A DNA stretch of 64,000 nucleotides from the NCBI RefSeq assembly GCF_016458275.1, contig NZ_JAEMHM010000020.1, positions 57,602 through 121,601 on the forward strand. The letters run 5' to 3'. The stretch comes from Geomesophilobacter sediminis. GTDB lineage: Bacteria > Desulfobacterota > Desulfuromonadia > Geobacterales > Geobacteraceae. This document shows positions 17,445 to 27,106 of this stretch, in pieces. Position 1 is the stretch's first letter. Every line of letters begins with the position of its first letter. A program made the position numbers and the translations under genes. Below the pieces are notes generated by a model. It was given only the letters and a program-made list of their open reading frames with translations. It was not told the origin of the DNA and ran no database searches.

Positions 17445-19115
17445 ATGAGCACGCCCGCACCGGCCATCAACATGAAGCTGAAAAAGATCCGGGAGTCCTT
17501 CATCAAGAAGCTTCCGGAGCAGTACGTCGCGATCCGCGAGATCCACGTCGCCCTGATGGCCAACCCGTCGGCAGAGCCGGGGATCGAGGACCTGCACCGG
17601 CGCATCCATACCATGAAAGGGGCCACCGCCTCCTTCGCCCTCCCCTCGGTTGCCTCGGTGGCGGCTGCCGCCGAACGGCTCGCGGAAGAGCCGCTGGGCG
17701 ACCGGAGCAAACTCAATTCGGCATGGCACCGCCAGATGCAGGAGCTGCTCGACAAGCTGGAAAAGTCCCTGGACGAGCTCGAGTCGGTCGAGGAGATGGA
17801 ATTCCAGGCACCGGAGTTGATCGTCCCCACCCACCACGGCGAGGGGCGGGAGCGCAAGCTGATCCACCTCTGCGAGGACGATCCCTACCAGAGGATGAGC
17901 CTGGCCACCCAGATCCAGTGCTTCGGGTATGAGGTCGTCTCCTTCGCCGAGCCGGAGGAGCTCCGCAAGGCGGCCAAGAACCGCCCGGACGCCATCGTGA
18001 TGGACGTCATCTTCCCGAACCGCCCCACCGGCGGCACCGAGGAGATGGCTGAGCTGCGCAACGAGCTCAAGGAAGACATCCCGATGGTCTTCATTTCCTC
18101 GCGCGACGACCTCGGGGCCCGGCTCTCCGCGGTCCGCGCCGGTTCCAGCGCCTATTTCGTGAAGCCGATCGACATCACCGCCCTTTGCTCCACCCTCAGC
18201 GATCTCACCACCACCGAGACGCCCGAACCGAACCGGGTGCTGATCGTGGACGACGACGTCACCCTGGCCGAGTACCACGCGACCATCCTGCAGCAGGCCG
18301 GCATGGAGACGCAAACCCTGAGCGATCCGCTCAAGGCGATGGAGCCGCTCAGCTCGTTCAAGCCCGACCTGATCCTGATGGACATGTACATGCCCGGATT
18401 CAACGGGATGGAGCTTGCCAAGGCGATCCGCCAGATCGACGCCTATTTCAGCATCCCCATCGTGTTTCTCTCCAGCGAGACCAACGCAGACAAGCAGTTC
18501 GATGCCATGCGGATGGGGGGCGACGAGTTTTTGACCAAGCCGGTGAAGCCGCAGCACCTGGTGACCTCGGTCGCGGTGCGTGCCGAACGGATGAAGGTGA
18601 TCCGCTCGCTCATGGTGCGCGACAGCATGACCGGCCTGTACAACCACAGCGCCTCCAAGGAGCAGCTGAACCTGGCGATCCAGATGGCGCACCGTGAGGA
18701 CCAGGAATTAAGCATTGCCATGGTCGACATCGACCATTTCAAGAAAGTGAACGACGACTTCGGCCATCCGATCGGGGACCGCGTGCTGATCACCCTGTCC
18801 CGCCTGTTGCAGCAGCGGCTGCGCAAGACCGATATCGTCGGACGCTGCGGCGGCGAAGAATTCATCGTCGTTTTACCCGGATGCAATGCGGACCAGGCGA
18901 TGACCATGCTGGACGAGTTGAGAAAGAGCTATGCCTCGATCACCTTTCCCGGGCGCGAAGAGAGCTTCAACGCCACCTTCAGCTGCGGGATCGCCACCCT
19001 GGCCGACTTCGACGACGCCGCGGTCCTCTGGAAAGCGGCCGACGACGCGCTGTTCAAGGCGAAGAAAAACGGCCGCAACCGCGTGGAGCTCGCCGACGGT
19101 GCGGGACGGCAATGA
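17445..19115 (+). CDS. Diguanylate cyclase with Hpt and two receivers
   Basis: A 556-residue multidomain protein ending the chemosensory operon. Residues 10-110 form an Hpt-like domain with H55 (IHTMKGA). Receiver 1 (about 142-260, with IVMDVIFP) and receiver 2 (about 265-390, with LMDMYMP) follow, then a GGDEF domain (about 395-550). The active loop is GGEEF at 469-473 and the inhibitory site RKTD at 460-463 has the normal five-residue spacing, so the enzyme should make cyclic di-GMP from two GTP and be feedback-inhibited. It parallels WspR, but with an added Hpt and a second receiver, suggesting that it can pass or collect phosphate from several sources. The start follows a GAAAGGA ribosome site. 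Confidence 0.93.
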   Translation: MSTPAPAINMKLKKIRESFIKKLPEQYVAIREIHVALMANPSAEPGIEDLHRRIHTMKGATASFALPSVASVAAAAERLAEEPLGDRSKLNSAWHRQMQELLDKLEKSLDELESVEEMEFQAPELIVPTHHGEGRERKLIHLCEDDPYQRMSLATQIQCFGYEVVSFAEPEELRKAAKNRPDAIVMDVIFPNRPTGGTEEMAELRNELKEDIPMVFISSRDDLGARLSAVRAGSSAYFVKPIDITALCSTLSDLTTTETPEPNRVLIVDDDVTLAEYHATILQQAGMETQTLSDPLKAMEPLSSFKPDLILMDMYMPGFNGMELAKAIRQIDAYFSIPIVFLSSETNADKQFDAMRMGGDEFLTKPVKPQHLVTSVAVRAERMKVIRSLMVRDSMTGLYNHSASKEQLNLAIQMAHREDQELSIAMVDIDHFKKVNDDFGHPIGDRVLITLSRLLQQRLRKTDIVGRCGGEEFIVVLPGCNADQAMTMLDELRKSYASITFPGREESFNATFSCGIATLADFDDAAVLWKAADDALFKAKKNGRNRVELADGAGRQ

Positions 19116-19172
19116 ACAATGAACAGTCGGGGCACGGACCCGACGGCTGTCCAGAAGCTGGAGCTTATCCAT

Positions 19173-19210
19173 CGGATCTGCGTTCCCAAGGTGGACCTTG
19201 GGAACGAGGA
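19173..19210. repeat. Palindrome of the TTCCCAAGG family
   Basis: GTTCCCAAGGTGGACCTTGG continues as a perfect inverted repeat. Related palindromes lie near 4488, 45661, 49470, 50033 and 59539. Confidence 0.7.
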
Positions 19211-19239
19211 GAACCACCGGTGTGAGCAGGCGCAACCCT

Positions 19240-19565
19240 CCCGTCGACCCTTGCAACGAGAGATGAAGTTGCCCCATCGGAGGCTCGCGCCAACCCGGTG
19301 GGAGCGCCATTCCTGGCGCGAACGACCACCGCTGATCGCGCCTGAAAAGGCGCTCCCACGGCACTTTCGACACCACATCTGTGAGTAAATGCACCCTTCC
19401 CGTCGACCCTTGCAACGAGAGATGAAGTTTGCCCATCGGGGCTCGCGCCAACCCGGTGGGAGCGCCATTCCTGGCGCGAATGACACCGCTGATCGCGCCT
19501 GGAAAGGCGCTCCCACAGCAATTTCGAACACCATCTCTGTGATAAAATGCGACCTTCCCGTGGAC
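19240..19565. repeat. Tandem duplication (~158 bp) carrying paired REP hairpins
   Basis: Two full copies, and the start of a third, of a 158-159 bp unit beginning CCCGTCGACCC. Each unit contains an inverted REP pair (19298-19359 and 19456-19516). The rest of 19116-19709 has no convincing gene; the final part leads into the nar operon promoter region. Confidence 0.8.
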
Positions 19566-19655
19566 GCAATGCTTAACTGGCTCGGATTCATCCCCCTCAG
19601 CCTCACCATCCCTCTCTCAAATCTATTCTCCCTGCCTTTCCCCTCCGCGACTCTC

Positions 19656-19665
19656 TGTATATAAT
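19656..19665 (+). promoter_or_regulatory. Possible -10 element before the nar operon
   Basis: A TATAAT at 19660-19665 lies about 45 bases upstream of the cytochrome gene and is preceded by TG. No good -35 box is present, nor an FNR-type TTGAT-ATCAA site, so the promoter may depend on an activator not recognisable here. Confidence 0.35.
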
Positions 19666-19709
19666 TAGGCCTTTCCAATTTGCCCATCCTGTTTTGGCTG
19701 GAGGCCCGC

Positions 19710-20483
19710 ATGCCCAGACTCTTCGTCATGCTAAGCGGCATCCTGTTCCTGTCTTTTCTTGCCACGGCCCAGGCCCGTGCCGAGGAAGGCAAGGAGCTTT
19801 TCCAGAAGCTCTGCGCGAGCTGCCACACCATCGGCGGCGGCAACAGCGTCGGCCCCGACCTGAGGCAGGTGACCGAGCGCCATCCGGCGGACTGGCTGGT
19901 GCAGATCATCACCGCGCCCGACAAACTCGCCGCCGCCAAGGATCCGGCCCAGCTGGAGCTGGTCAAGAAGTTCGGTATGGAAATGCCCAACCTGGGGGTA
20001 AGCCGCGCCGATGCCGAAAAGATCATCGCCTTTCTGGGCACCGGCGCCAGCGCGCCGGCCGGCCAAACCGAGTCCGCCGGAGCCCCCCCGGTCGTCGTTA
20101 CTCCGGCTCTCCTTGGCACCGGCCGGGCCCTGTTCACCGGCAGGATTCCCTTCGCCGGCGGCGGCCCCCCCTGCGTCTCCTGCCATACCATCCGCTATCC
20201 GGGCGTCCACGGCGGCACCCTCGCCGCCGACCTCACCGGCATCTATGCCACGATGGGGGACAGCGGGGTACGCGGCGTCCTGCAAAGCCTGAGTTTCCCG
20301 GTCATGAAGACGGCCTACGCCAACCGCCCCCTGAAGGATCAGGAAATAGCCCCCCTGATCGCCCTTTTCCAGGACGCCTCCACCGGCAAGGGGCGCGCGG
20401 AGAACGTCTATCCCTACGTCGGTGTCGGTTGTTTTGCCCTCTTCATCGTGATCGCACTCGTGGTCAAAAGGAGGATCGGATAA
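19710..20483 (+). CDS. Dihaem c-type cytochrome of the nitrate reductase operon
   Basis: A 257-residue exported cytochrome. The signal peptide (about 1-24, ending ARA) is followed by two CxxCH haem sites, CASCH near residue 35 and CVSCH near residue 155, so each half is a small cytochrome c domain. A final hydrophobic helix (VGCFALFIVIALVV) anchors it to the membrane with a short Lys/Arg tail inside. It probably carries electrons to or beside the nitrate reductase encoded next; its stop overlaps the narG start (TAATG). The ATG at 19710 is chosen because TGGAGG lies six bases upstream and the signal peptide starts there. Confidence 0.9.
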   Translation: MPRLFVMLSGILFLSFLATAQARAEEGKELFQKLCASCHTIGGGNSVGPDLRQVTERHPADWLVQIITAPDKLAAAKDPAQLELVKKFGMEMPNLGVSRADAEKIIAFLGTGASAPAGQTESAGAPPVVVTPALLGTGRALFTGRIPFAGGGPPCVSCHTIRYPGVHGGTLAADLTGIYATMGDSGVRGVLQSLSFPVMKTAYANRPLKDQEIAPLIALFQDASTGKGRAENVYPYVGVGCFALFIVIALVVKRRIG

Positions 20484-23400
20484 TGTCGAATCGATTCAAG
20501 GACGAGGAGTGTGGCGGCAGGTGCGACTGGGAGGAGTTCTACCGCAACCGCTGGCAGTACGACCGGGTGGTGCGGAGCACCCACGGGGTCAACTGCACCG
20601 GAAGCTGCAGCTGGATGGTCCACGTAAAGGACGGTGTCGTCGCCTGGGAGCTGCAGGCCTACGATTATCCGCAGTTCGACAGTTCGATTCCCAACACCGA
20701 GCCGCGCGGCTGCGCCCGCGGCATCAGCTACTCGTGGTACCTCTACAGCCCCTTGCGGGTGAAATACCCCTACATCAGGGGCGCGCTCCTGGATCACTAC
20801 CAGGAGGCCCGCAAGACCATCGAGGACCCGGTGGAGGCCTGGCAGAGCATCGTGGAAAACCCGCAGGCCCGGACCTCCTGGACCGAGCGGCGGGGCATGG
20901 GGGGCTTTCGTCGAGCGAGCTGGGACCTGGTGGTCGAGATCATCGCCGCCTCCACCATCTACACGATCAAGAAATACGGCCCGGACCGGATCATCGGCTT
21001 CACCCCGATTCCCGCGATGTCCATGATCAGCTACGCAGCCGGGACCCGCTTTCTCTCTCTTCTGGGGGGGGTGATGCTGAGCTTCTACGACCTTTACTGC
21101 GACCTCCCCCCCGCCTCCCCGCAGGTCTGGGGCGAGCAGACCGACGTGCACGAGTCGGCGGACTGGTTCAACGCCACCTACATCGCGGTTACCGGCTCCA
21201 ACGTCCCGATGACCCGCTCGCCGGACGCCCACTTTCTCACCGAGGCCCGCTACCGGGGCGCCAAGGTCGCCGTCTTTTCCCCCGACTACTCCATCGCCAG
21301 CAAGTTCGCCGATATCTGGCTCCCGGTCGAGCCGGGACAGGACGGCGCCTTCTGGATGGCACTCAACCACGTGCTGCTCAAGGAGTTCTACCAGGACCGC
21401 AAGGTCCCTTTTTTCATCGACTACGTGACCCGTTTCTCGGATCTCCCCTTTCTGGTCAAGCTCACCGAGACCGACGGCGTCTGGAGGGCCGGAGAGTTTC
21501 TCCGGGCCGACGAGTTGGAGCGGGGCGCGTCGGTCGAAAACGGCGGCTGGGTCCTGTGCGTCGCCGACCGCAGCGGCGCGGTGCGCATCCCCAAGGGGAG
21601 CATCGGTTCGCGCTGGAGCGAGCGCAAGGGGGACTGGAATCTGGACATGGTCGACCTGGTCGACGGAGGGCCCATCGACTGCGCCCTCACCTTCCTGGAC
21701 GGGGAAACCCGCCCGGTGCGCTTCACCTTCAGCGGGAGCGCCGCTGCCGTCCGCGAGGTCCCGACACATCGGGTGACGACGCTGCACGGCGACCGGGTGG
21801 TCACTACCGTCTTCGACCTCCTCATGGCCCAGTTCGGCGTCTCGCGCGGCCTCGCCGGGGAGTACCCCGACGACTACTTCGTCGATCGCCCCTTCACCCC
21901 CAAGTGGCAGGAGAAGTTCACCGGCATCCACGCCGAAACCGTGATCCGGATCGCCCGCGAGTGGGGGAACAACGGCGAGGAGAGCCAGGGACGCAACCTC
22001 ATCATCATCGGCTCGGGGGTGAACCACTGGTACCACCAGGACCTCCTCTACCGCGCGGCGATCACCTCGCTCATCCTCACCGGGAGCGTGGGGCGCAACG
22101 GCGGCGGGCTCGCCCATTACGTGGGGCAGGAAAAGGTCGCCCCCCTCGCCTCCTGGAGCGCGATCGCCTTCGCCTACGACTGGGTCAAGCCGAGCCGGCT
22201 GCAGAGCGCGCCCAACTACTGGTACCTGCACGGCGACCAGTGGCGCTACGACCGCGGCATCGGCGACTATTACCAGCCGGAGCCGGGAGCGGGAATACCG
22301 GGGCACATCGCCGACCTCAATGCCAAGGCGGTGCGGCTGGGATGGCTCCCGTTCGCCCCGCACTTTAACGACTCGACGTTGCGCCTGATGCAGACGGCAA
22401 AGCAGGAGGGGTGCGCCACGGTGGAGGCCTGCCGGAAATGGCTGGTGGAGCGGTTGAAAAACGGCAAAATCCGCTTCGCCTGCGAGGACCCTGACAACCC
22501 GGTCAACTTCCCCAGGCTTTGGTTCATCTGGCGCGGCAACGCGATAGCGGCCTCGGCCAAGGGGCACGAGTTCTACCTCAAGCACGTACTGGGGACCACC
22601 AACAGCTCGGTGAGCGCCACCGAGAAGGCGAAGGAGCTGGTCTCCGAGGTGCGCTGGGTCGAAGAGGCGCCGCACGCCAAGATCGACCTGTTGGTGGACC
22701 TCAACTTCCGCATGGACACCTCCGCCCTTTATTCCGACATCGTCCTCCCCACCGCAACCTGGTACGAGAAGAGCGACCTCAACACCACCGACCTGCACGC
22801 CTTCGTCAACTGCATGGACGCAGCGACGCCCCCGGCCTGGGAGTCGAGAACCGACTGGAAGATCTTCACCGCGATCGCCGAACGGGTGAGCGCCCTGGCG
22901 CAAAAGCACCTCCCTACCCCCATGCAGGACGTTGTCATGCATCCCCTCGCCCACGACACCCCCGAGGAGATCGCGCAACGCGAGGTCCGCGACTGGAAGC
23001 TCGGGGAGTGCGAACCGGTCCCCGGCAAGACCATGCCGAATCTGACCGTCGTGGAGCGGAACTACCCCGCCCTGTACCGGCAATTCCTCTCCCTGGGGCC
23101 GGAGGTCTCCCACCTGAGCGCCCACGGCATCAAGTACGACGCCGGAGACGTGCACGAGGGGCTTCGGGCGCAGATGCCGACCCGGGAGTGGGGCGGCACC
23201 CGCTACGTCGATCTGGCCGAGGAACGGGTGGTGGCCGACGTCATCCTCTCCCTGGCACCGGAGACCAACGGCGCCCTGGCCGAGCGCGCCTACCAGAACC
23301 TGGGCGAACGGGTCGGCAAGCCGCTGGAAACCATCGCCCAGGGCTCCCGCGACTTTCGCATCTATTGGGAGGACATCGTCCAAAAGCCGCGCCGCGTGGT

Positions 23401-24058
23401 GAGCTCGCCGATCTGGAGCGGGCTGGTCAACAACGGCCGCCCCTACACCCCGTACGTCCTGAACGTGGAACACGGCGTCCCGTGGCGCACCCTTACCGGG
23501 CGCCAGTCGGTCTACCTGGACCACCCGTACTACGTTGCCTTCCACGAGAACCTCCCGACCTTCAAGGGGAAACTCGACCCGGCGATCCTGGACGAGATCG
23601 AGGATGGCGAGACCGGGCTGGTACTCAACTACCTCACCCCCCACGGCAAGTGGAGCATCCACACCACCTACCGCGATAACCTCCGGATGCTCACCCTGGA
23701 CCGGGGGGGGATCATCCTCTGGATCAACGACCAGGACGCCGCCGGCGCCGGCATCGAAGACAACGACCCGATCGAGGTCTACAACACCAACGGCGTGGTC
23801 ACCTGCCGGGCCAACGCATCCTCCCGCATTCCGCGCGGTGCCTGCATCCTCTACCACGCGACCGACCGGACCGTAGGGATGCGCAAGTCCAAGCGGACCG
23901 GCAAGCGCGGCGGGGTGCACAACAGCCTCACCCGCGGCAGGCTGAAGCCCACCCTGATGGTCGGAGGCTACGCGCAGATGAGCTACTACTTCAACTATTG
24001 GGGCCCCACCGGGGTGAACCGCGACTGCTATGTCGTAGTCAGAAAGCTAAAGGGGTGA
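20483..24058 (+). CDS. narG: Respiratory nitrate reductase alpha subunit
   Basis: A 1191-residue molybdenum subunit. It reduces nitrate to nitrite at a bis-MGD molybdenum centre. The FS0 cluster ligands appear near the start (H34, C38 and C42 in THGVNCTGSC, later EPRGC), and the molybdenum-ligand aspartate is D207 in YCDLPPASP, followed by the signature WGEQTDVHESADW. It lacks a twin-arginine signal, so it is the cytoplasm-facing Nar type rather than Nap. Start and ribosome site (AGGAGG) lie within the end of the cytochrome gene. The length and motifs match canonical NarG. Confidence 0.97.
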   Translation: MSNRFKDEECGGRCDWEEFYRNRWQYDRVVRSTHGVNCTGSCSWMVHVKDGVVAWELQAYDYPQFDSSIPNTEPRGCARGISYSWYLYSPLRVKYPYIRGALLDHYQEARKTIEDPVEAWQSIVENPQARTSWTERRGMGGFRRASWDLVVEIIAASTIYTIKKYGPDRIIGFTPIPAMSMISYAAGTRFLSLLGGVMLSFYDLYCDLPPASPQVWGEQTDVHESADWFNATYIAVTGSNVPMTRSPDAHFLTEARYRGAKVAVFSPDYSIASKFADIWLPVEPGQDGAFWMALNHVLLKEFYQDRKVPFFIDYVTRFSDLPFLVKLTETDGVWRAGEFLRADELERGASVENGGWVLCVADRSGAVRIPKGSIGSRWSERKGDWNLDMVDLVDGGPIDCALTFLDGETRPVRFTFSGSAAAVREVPTHRVTTLHGDRVVTTVFDLLMAQFGVSRGLAGEYPDDYFVDRPFTPKWQEKFTGIHAETVIRIAREWGNNGEESQGRNLIIIGSGVNHWYHQDLLYRAAITSLILTGSVGRNGGGLAHYVGQEKVAPLASWSAIAFAYDWVKPSRLQSAPNYWYLHGDQWRYDRGIGDYYQPEPGAGIPGHIADLNAKAVRLGWLPFAPHFNDSTLRLMQTAKQEGCATVEACRKWLVERLKNGKIRFACEDPDNPVNFPRLWFIWRGNAIAASAKGHEFYLKHVLGTTNSSVSATEKAKELVSEVRWVEEAPHAKIDLLVDLNFRMDTSALYSDIVLPTATWYEKSDLNTTDLHAFVNCMDAATPPAWESRTDWKIFTAIAERVSALAQKHLPTPMQDVVMHPLAHDTPEEIAQREVRDWKLGECEPVPGKTMPNLTVVERNYPALYRQFLSLGPEVSHLSAHGIKYDAGDVHEGLRAQMPTREWGGTRYVDLAEERVVADVILSLAPETNGALAERAYQNLGERVGKPLETIAQGSRDFRIYWEDIVQKPRRVVSSPIWSGLVNNGRPYTPYVLNVEHGVPWRTLTGRQSVYLDHPYYVAFHENLPTFKGKLDPAILDEIEDGETGLVLNYLTPHGKWSIHTTYRDNLRMLTLDRGGIILWINDQDAAGAGIEDNDPIEVYNTNGVVTCRANASSRIPRGACILYHATDRTVGMRKSKRTGKRGGVHNSLTRGRLKPTLMVGGYAQMSYYFNYWGPTGVNRDCYVVVRKLKG

Positions 24059-24062
24059 TGCG

Positions 24063-25517
24063 ATGGACGTGCGGGCTCAAATCGTAATGGCGTTCCACCT
24101 GGACAAGTGCATCGGCTGCCACACCTGCTCCATCTCCTGCAAGAACATCTGGAGCGACCGGAAGGGAACCGAATACATGTGGTGGAACAACGTCGAGACC
24201 AAGCCGGGGATCGGATATCCGCGGGGTTGGGAGAACCAGGAGCGCTACCACGGCGGCTGGGTCCGCGACGGGAACCAGGTGCGGCTGAATTCGGTCAACC
24301 GGGGGGGAACGCTCTTCAGTCTCTTCTTCCAGCCCCACCTCCCCGAGATCGAGGACTACTACGAGCCGTTCGATTTCGACTACGGAAACCTGATGGGGGC
24401 CCCGGACTCGGACGACCAGCCGGTGGCGGCGGCCTTTTCCCAGGTTTCCGGGGAGCGGATCGAGCAGATCAAGGGGAGCGCCAACTGGGACGACGACCTC
24501 TCCGGATCGCGCAGGTACGCGGCCAAGGACCCCAATCTCCCCGATGCGCGGCTGGTGGAAGCGTACGACACCATCTTCATGCAGTACCTGCCGCGCATCT
24601 GCAACCACTGCCTGCACCCCTCCTGCATGGCTTCGTGCCCGTCCCGCGCCCTCTACAAGCGGGGCGAGGACGGGGTGGTGCTGGTGGACCAGAACGTCTG
24701 CAAAGGATGGCGCTTTTGCGTCACCGCCTGCCCATACAAGAAGGTGTATTTCAACTGGCAAAGCGGCAAGGCGGAGAAATGCATCTTCTGCTACCCGCGG
24801 GTGGAAAGCGGCCAGGTGAATGCCTGCGCCCAGAGCTGCGTAGGGAGGATCCGCTACGTCGGCGTCGTCCTTTATGATGCGGAGCAGGTCGCGGACGCGC
24901 TTTTGAAGGATGATCCCGACCTGGTGGAGGCGATGCGTGCGCTGATCCTGGATCCCGCCGATCCCCAGGTGCGGGAAGCGGCGGCAAAGAACGGGGTCTC
25001 CGAGCAGTGGCTCCGCTCCGCGCAGCAGTCTCCCATCTATCCCCTGGTGAAGCAGTTTCGGGTCGCCTTCCCGCTCCATCCCGAGTTCCGCACCTTCCCG
25101 ATGACCTGGTACATCCCGGCGCTGTCGCCGGTCCTCTCCGTTTACGGCGAGACGCACCGGGTGCTTGAGCACGGCATGATTCCGGACCCGCAGCTGTTGC
25201 GGATTCCGGCCGGCTACCAGGCACGGCTGCTCGCCGGCGGCAACCGGCACCTGATCGAGGAAGCGCTGCGGAAACTGTTTGCGATGCGGGTTTACCTGCG
25301 GGGGGAAAATCTGGGCAAGCCAGCCGATCCGGAGGTGCTCAAAAAGGCGGGACTCGACGCGGAGGGAGCGCGGCAGCTGTACAAGCTCTTCGCCCTTACC
25401 GGCTACCACGACCGGCATGTCATACCGCCGCAGGTCAGGGAAAGCCAGGGGCCGGAGGAGCGCAAAAAAGGAGCCGGGGTGGGGATCATCAAGAAATCGC
25501 GCCGGGAAAAGCGTTAG
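24063..25517 (+). CDS. narH: Respiratory nitrate reductase beta subunit
   Basis: A 484-residue iron-sulphur subunit that passes electrons from NarI to NarG. Four cysteine groups are visible: CIGCHTCSISC near residue 16, CNHCLHPSC and CPSRALY near 180-195, CKGWRFCVTACP near 215 and CIFCYP near 240. The tryptophan in CKGWRFC replaces a cysteine, which makes one cluster 3Fe-4S, exactly as in other NarH proteins. It starts four bases after the narG stop with an AAAGGGG site. Confidence 0.97.
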   Translation: MDVRAQIVMAFHLDKCIGCHTCSISCKNIWSDRKGTEYMWWNNVETKPGIGYPRGWENQERYHGGWVRDGNQVRLNSVNRGGTLFSLFFQPHLPEIEDYYEPFDFDYGNLMGAPDSDDQPVAAAFSQVSGERIEQIKGSANWDDDLSGSRRYAAKDPNLPDARLVEAYDTIFMQYLPRICNHCLHPSCMASCPSRALYKRGEDGVVLVDQNVCKGWRFCVTACPYKKVYFNWQSGKAEKCIFCYPRVESGQVNACAQSCVGRIRYVGVVLYDAEQVADALLKDDPDLVEAMRALILDPADPQVREAAAKNGVSEQWLRSAQQSPIYPLVKQFRVAFPLHPEFRTFPMTWYIPALSPVLSVYGETHRVLEHGMIPDPQLLRIPAGYQARLLAGGNRHLIEEALRKLFAMRVYLRGENLGKPADPEVLKKAGLDAEGARQLYKLFALTGYHDRHVIPPQVRESQGPEERKKGAGVGIIKKSRREKR

Positions 25518-25548
25518 CCGAAACCTGCTGTTCACAACCGCCCCCCCT

Positions 25549-25610
25549 GTGGGAGCGCCATTCCTGGCGCGAATAACCGTGGCGAATCGCGCCATGAACG
25601 TCGCTCCTAC
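25549..25610. repeat. REP hairpin pair inside the nar operon
   Basis: An inverted REP pair lies in the narH-narJ gap, with one GCGCC/GGCGC hairpin facing a degenerate GCGAC-type one. A hairpin here could affect transcript stability within the operon. Confidence 0.7.
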
Positions 25611-25688
25611 CGGAACATATTGCCCTCAGCTGTAGAGGCGCAGCATGCTGCGCCCGTCAATCCTTAGGAGTTAAAAACGGAGAAACGC

Positions 25689-26249
25689 ATGACCTTAGCC
25701 GCCTGTTACCGGGCCCTCGCCGCCCTCATGCAATACCCCGAAGACCGGGACGCAATGCTTGTCAACCTGGACCGGGCCACCGAGCACCTTCTGCGTTGCA
25801 ACCTGGAGCCCATCGCTTCCTCCTTCGTCGACTTCCTCGGCCGGTCCTCCCTGGAGGAAATCCAGGAGGACTTCGTCGCCACCTTCGACTTCAACCCGGG
25901 TCGCGCGCCGTACCTGGGGCATCACCTCTACCGGGACCACGGCAAAAGATCCTCCTACCTCATCAAGCTGAAGCAGGAATTCGCCCGGTATGGCTTCGTC
26001 CCCACCGGATGCGAGCTGCCGGACCACCTCAGCGTGCTGGCGCACTTCCTCGCTCACCTCGCCGAGACCAACCAGGACTCCCCGCGCCGGAGCCTGCTGG
26101 AGCAAGCGGTGCTCCCGGGATTGAAAAAGTTGACCGAGAACCAGGATCGGAGCCGCCCCCATTGGCTGCCTCTCTTCGAGGCCGCGCACCACGTCATGAC
26201 CCAGGACTGCAGGGAGGACCCGCCATGTTCAACTCGCTCGTCTTCGTAG
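25689..26249 (+). CDS. narJ: Nitrate reductase assembly chaperone
   Basis: A 186-residue NarJ of the TorD/DmsD-like chaperone group. It helps insert the molybdenum cofactor into NarG before membrane attachment. Typical signatures are the all-helical profile, the PxPYLGHHLYRD region after the DF-N motif, and ELPDHLSVLAHFLAHL. It is not part of the final enzyme. GGAGA lies upstream of the ATG, and its 3' end overlaps narI by 25 bases. Confidence 0.93.
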   Translation: MTLAACYRALAALMQYPEDRDAMLVNLDRATEHLLRCNLEPIASSFVDFLGRSSLEEIQEDFVATFDFNPGRAPYLGHHLYRDHGKRSSYLIKLKQEFARYGFVPTGCELPDHLSVLAHFLAHLAETNQDSPRRSLLEQAVLPGLKKLTENQDRSRPHWLPLFEAAHHVMTQDCREDPPCSTRSSS

Positions 26250-26908
26250 CGCTCCCTTACATCGCCCTCACCCTGCTGATCGCGGTCACGCCGTACCGCT
26301 ACTTCAGCAACCGCCTCACCTGGACCGCCTTCTCGTCCGAACTTCTGGAGCGAAGGCTTCTTTTCTGGGGGTCGAACCCGTGGCACTACGGGATCATTCC
26401 GATCCTGCTCGCGCACCTGTTCCCGGTGCTGTTCCCCAGGGTGACGGCAAGAATTCTCGGAAATCAGGATGCCCTGCTGGCCCTGGAGGGGATCGGCCTC
26501 GGCCTCGCTCTTTTTGCGGCAACCGGAGCGATCCTCCTCCTGCTGCGCCGGGTGAACGCACCGGCGCTGAAGGGAGTCAATTACGCCTCCGACTGGATCA
26601 TCCTCTTCCTGCTCCTGCTGCAGACCGGCGCGGGGATCTACGTCTCCTATTCCTTGCGCTGGGGGTCGCTTTGGTACCTGCACGTCGTCGTCCCCTACTT
26701 CTGGTCGATCCTTACGTTTACCCCGCAGCCGGAGTACATGACCGACCTCCCGCTCGCAGTGAAGATCCACGCCGCCTGCGGCTTCGTCATCATCGGGGTG
26801 ATCCCGTTCACCAAGCTCGTGCACATGCTCTTCGTCCCCCTGAGCTTTTTGCGCGACCCGCCCATCGTCTACCGCTGGAGACAAAAGCCAGCCGCCGAAG
26901 ACCGCTAA
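26225..26908 (+). CDS. narI: Respiratory nitrate reductase gamma subunit (cytochrome b)
   Basis: A 227-residue membrane subunit with five hydrophobic helices. It takes electrons from quinol and passes them through two b haems to NarH. Haem-ligand histidines are visible in the second helix (WHYG and LLAHLF) and the last one (KIHAACG and KLVHMLF). The start at 26225 lies inside narJ; the narJ frame ends at 26249, so the two are translationally coupled. Confidence 0.95.
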   Translation: MFNSLVFVALPYIALTLLIAVTPYRYFSNRLTWTAFSSELLERRLLFWGSNPWHYGIIPILLAHLFPVLFPRVTARILGNQDALLALEGIGLGLALFAATGAILLLLRRVNAPALKGVNYASDWIILFLLLLQTGAGIYVSYSLRWGSLWYLHVVVPYFWSILTFTPQPEYMTDLPLAVKIHAACGFVIIGVIPFTKLVHMLFVPLSFLRDPPIVYRWRQKPAAEDR

Positions 26909-26977
26909 AGCAAGTTCGATTGTGAGCTGGAGAAGGCTAATTCAGGGAAAGACTACCCATCTCTGCCCATCGTCCCC

Positions 26978-27055
26978 CCAGCGTCCCCTCTCCTTCAAGG
27001 AGAGGGACAGGGTGAGGATGGGGATCCGTCAACCAACGACCCCACCCGCAACCCT
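26978..27055. repeat. Dispersed CCCTCTCC-type repeat, two arms
   Basis: Two copies of the CCCTCTCCTT-AAGGAGAGGG palindrome family flank a short linker in the narI-narK gap. Small open frames across it are repeat-derived. Confidence 0.6.
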
Positions 27056-27106
27056 CCCCTGGAAGGGAAGGGAGCTCGACAAGTTTCTTTACGATAGGAG
27101 CATCCG

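Noticed and set aside
20414..23920. A 1168-codon open frame on the minus strand opposite narG
   Set aside because: Long antisense frames are expected in GC-rich genes; it has no ribosome site and narG is certain.
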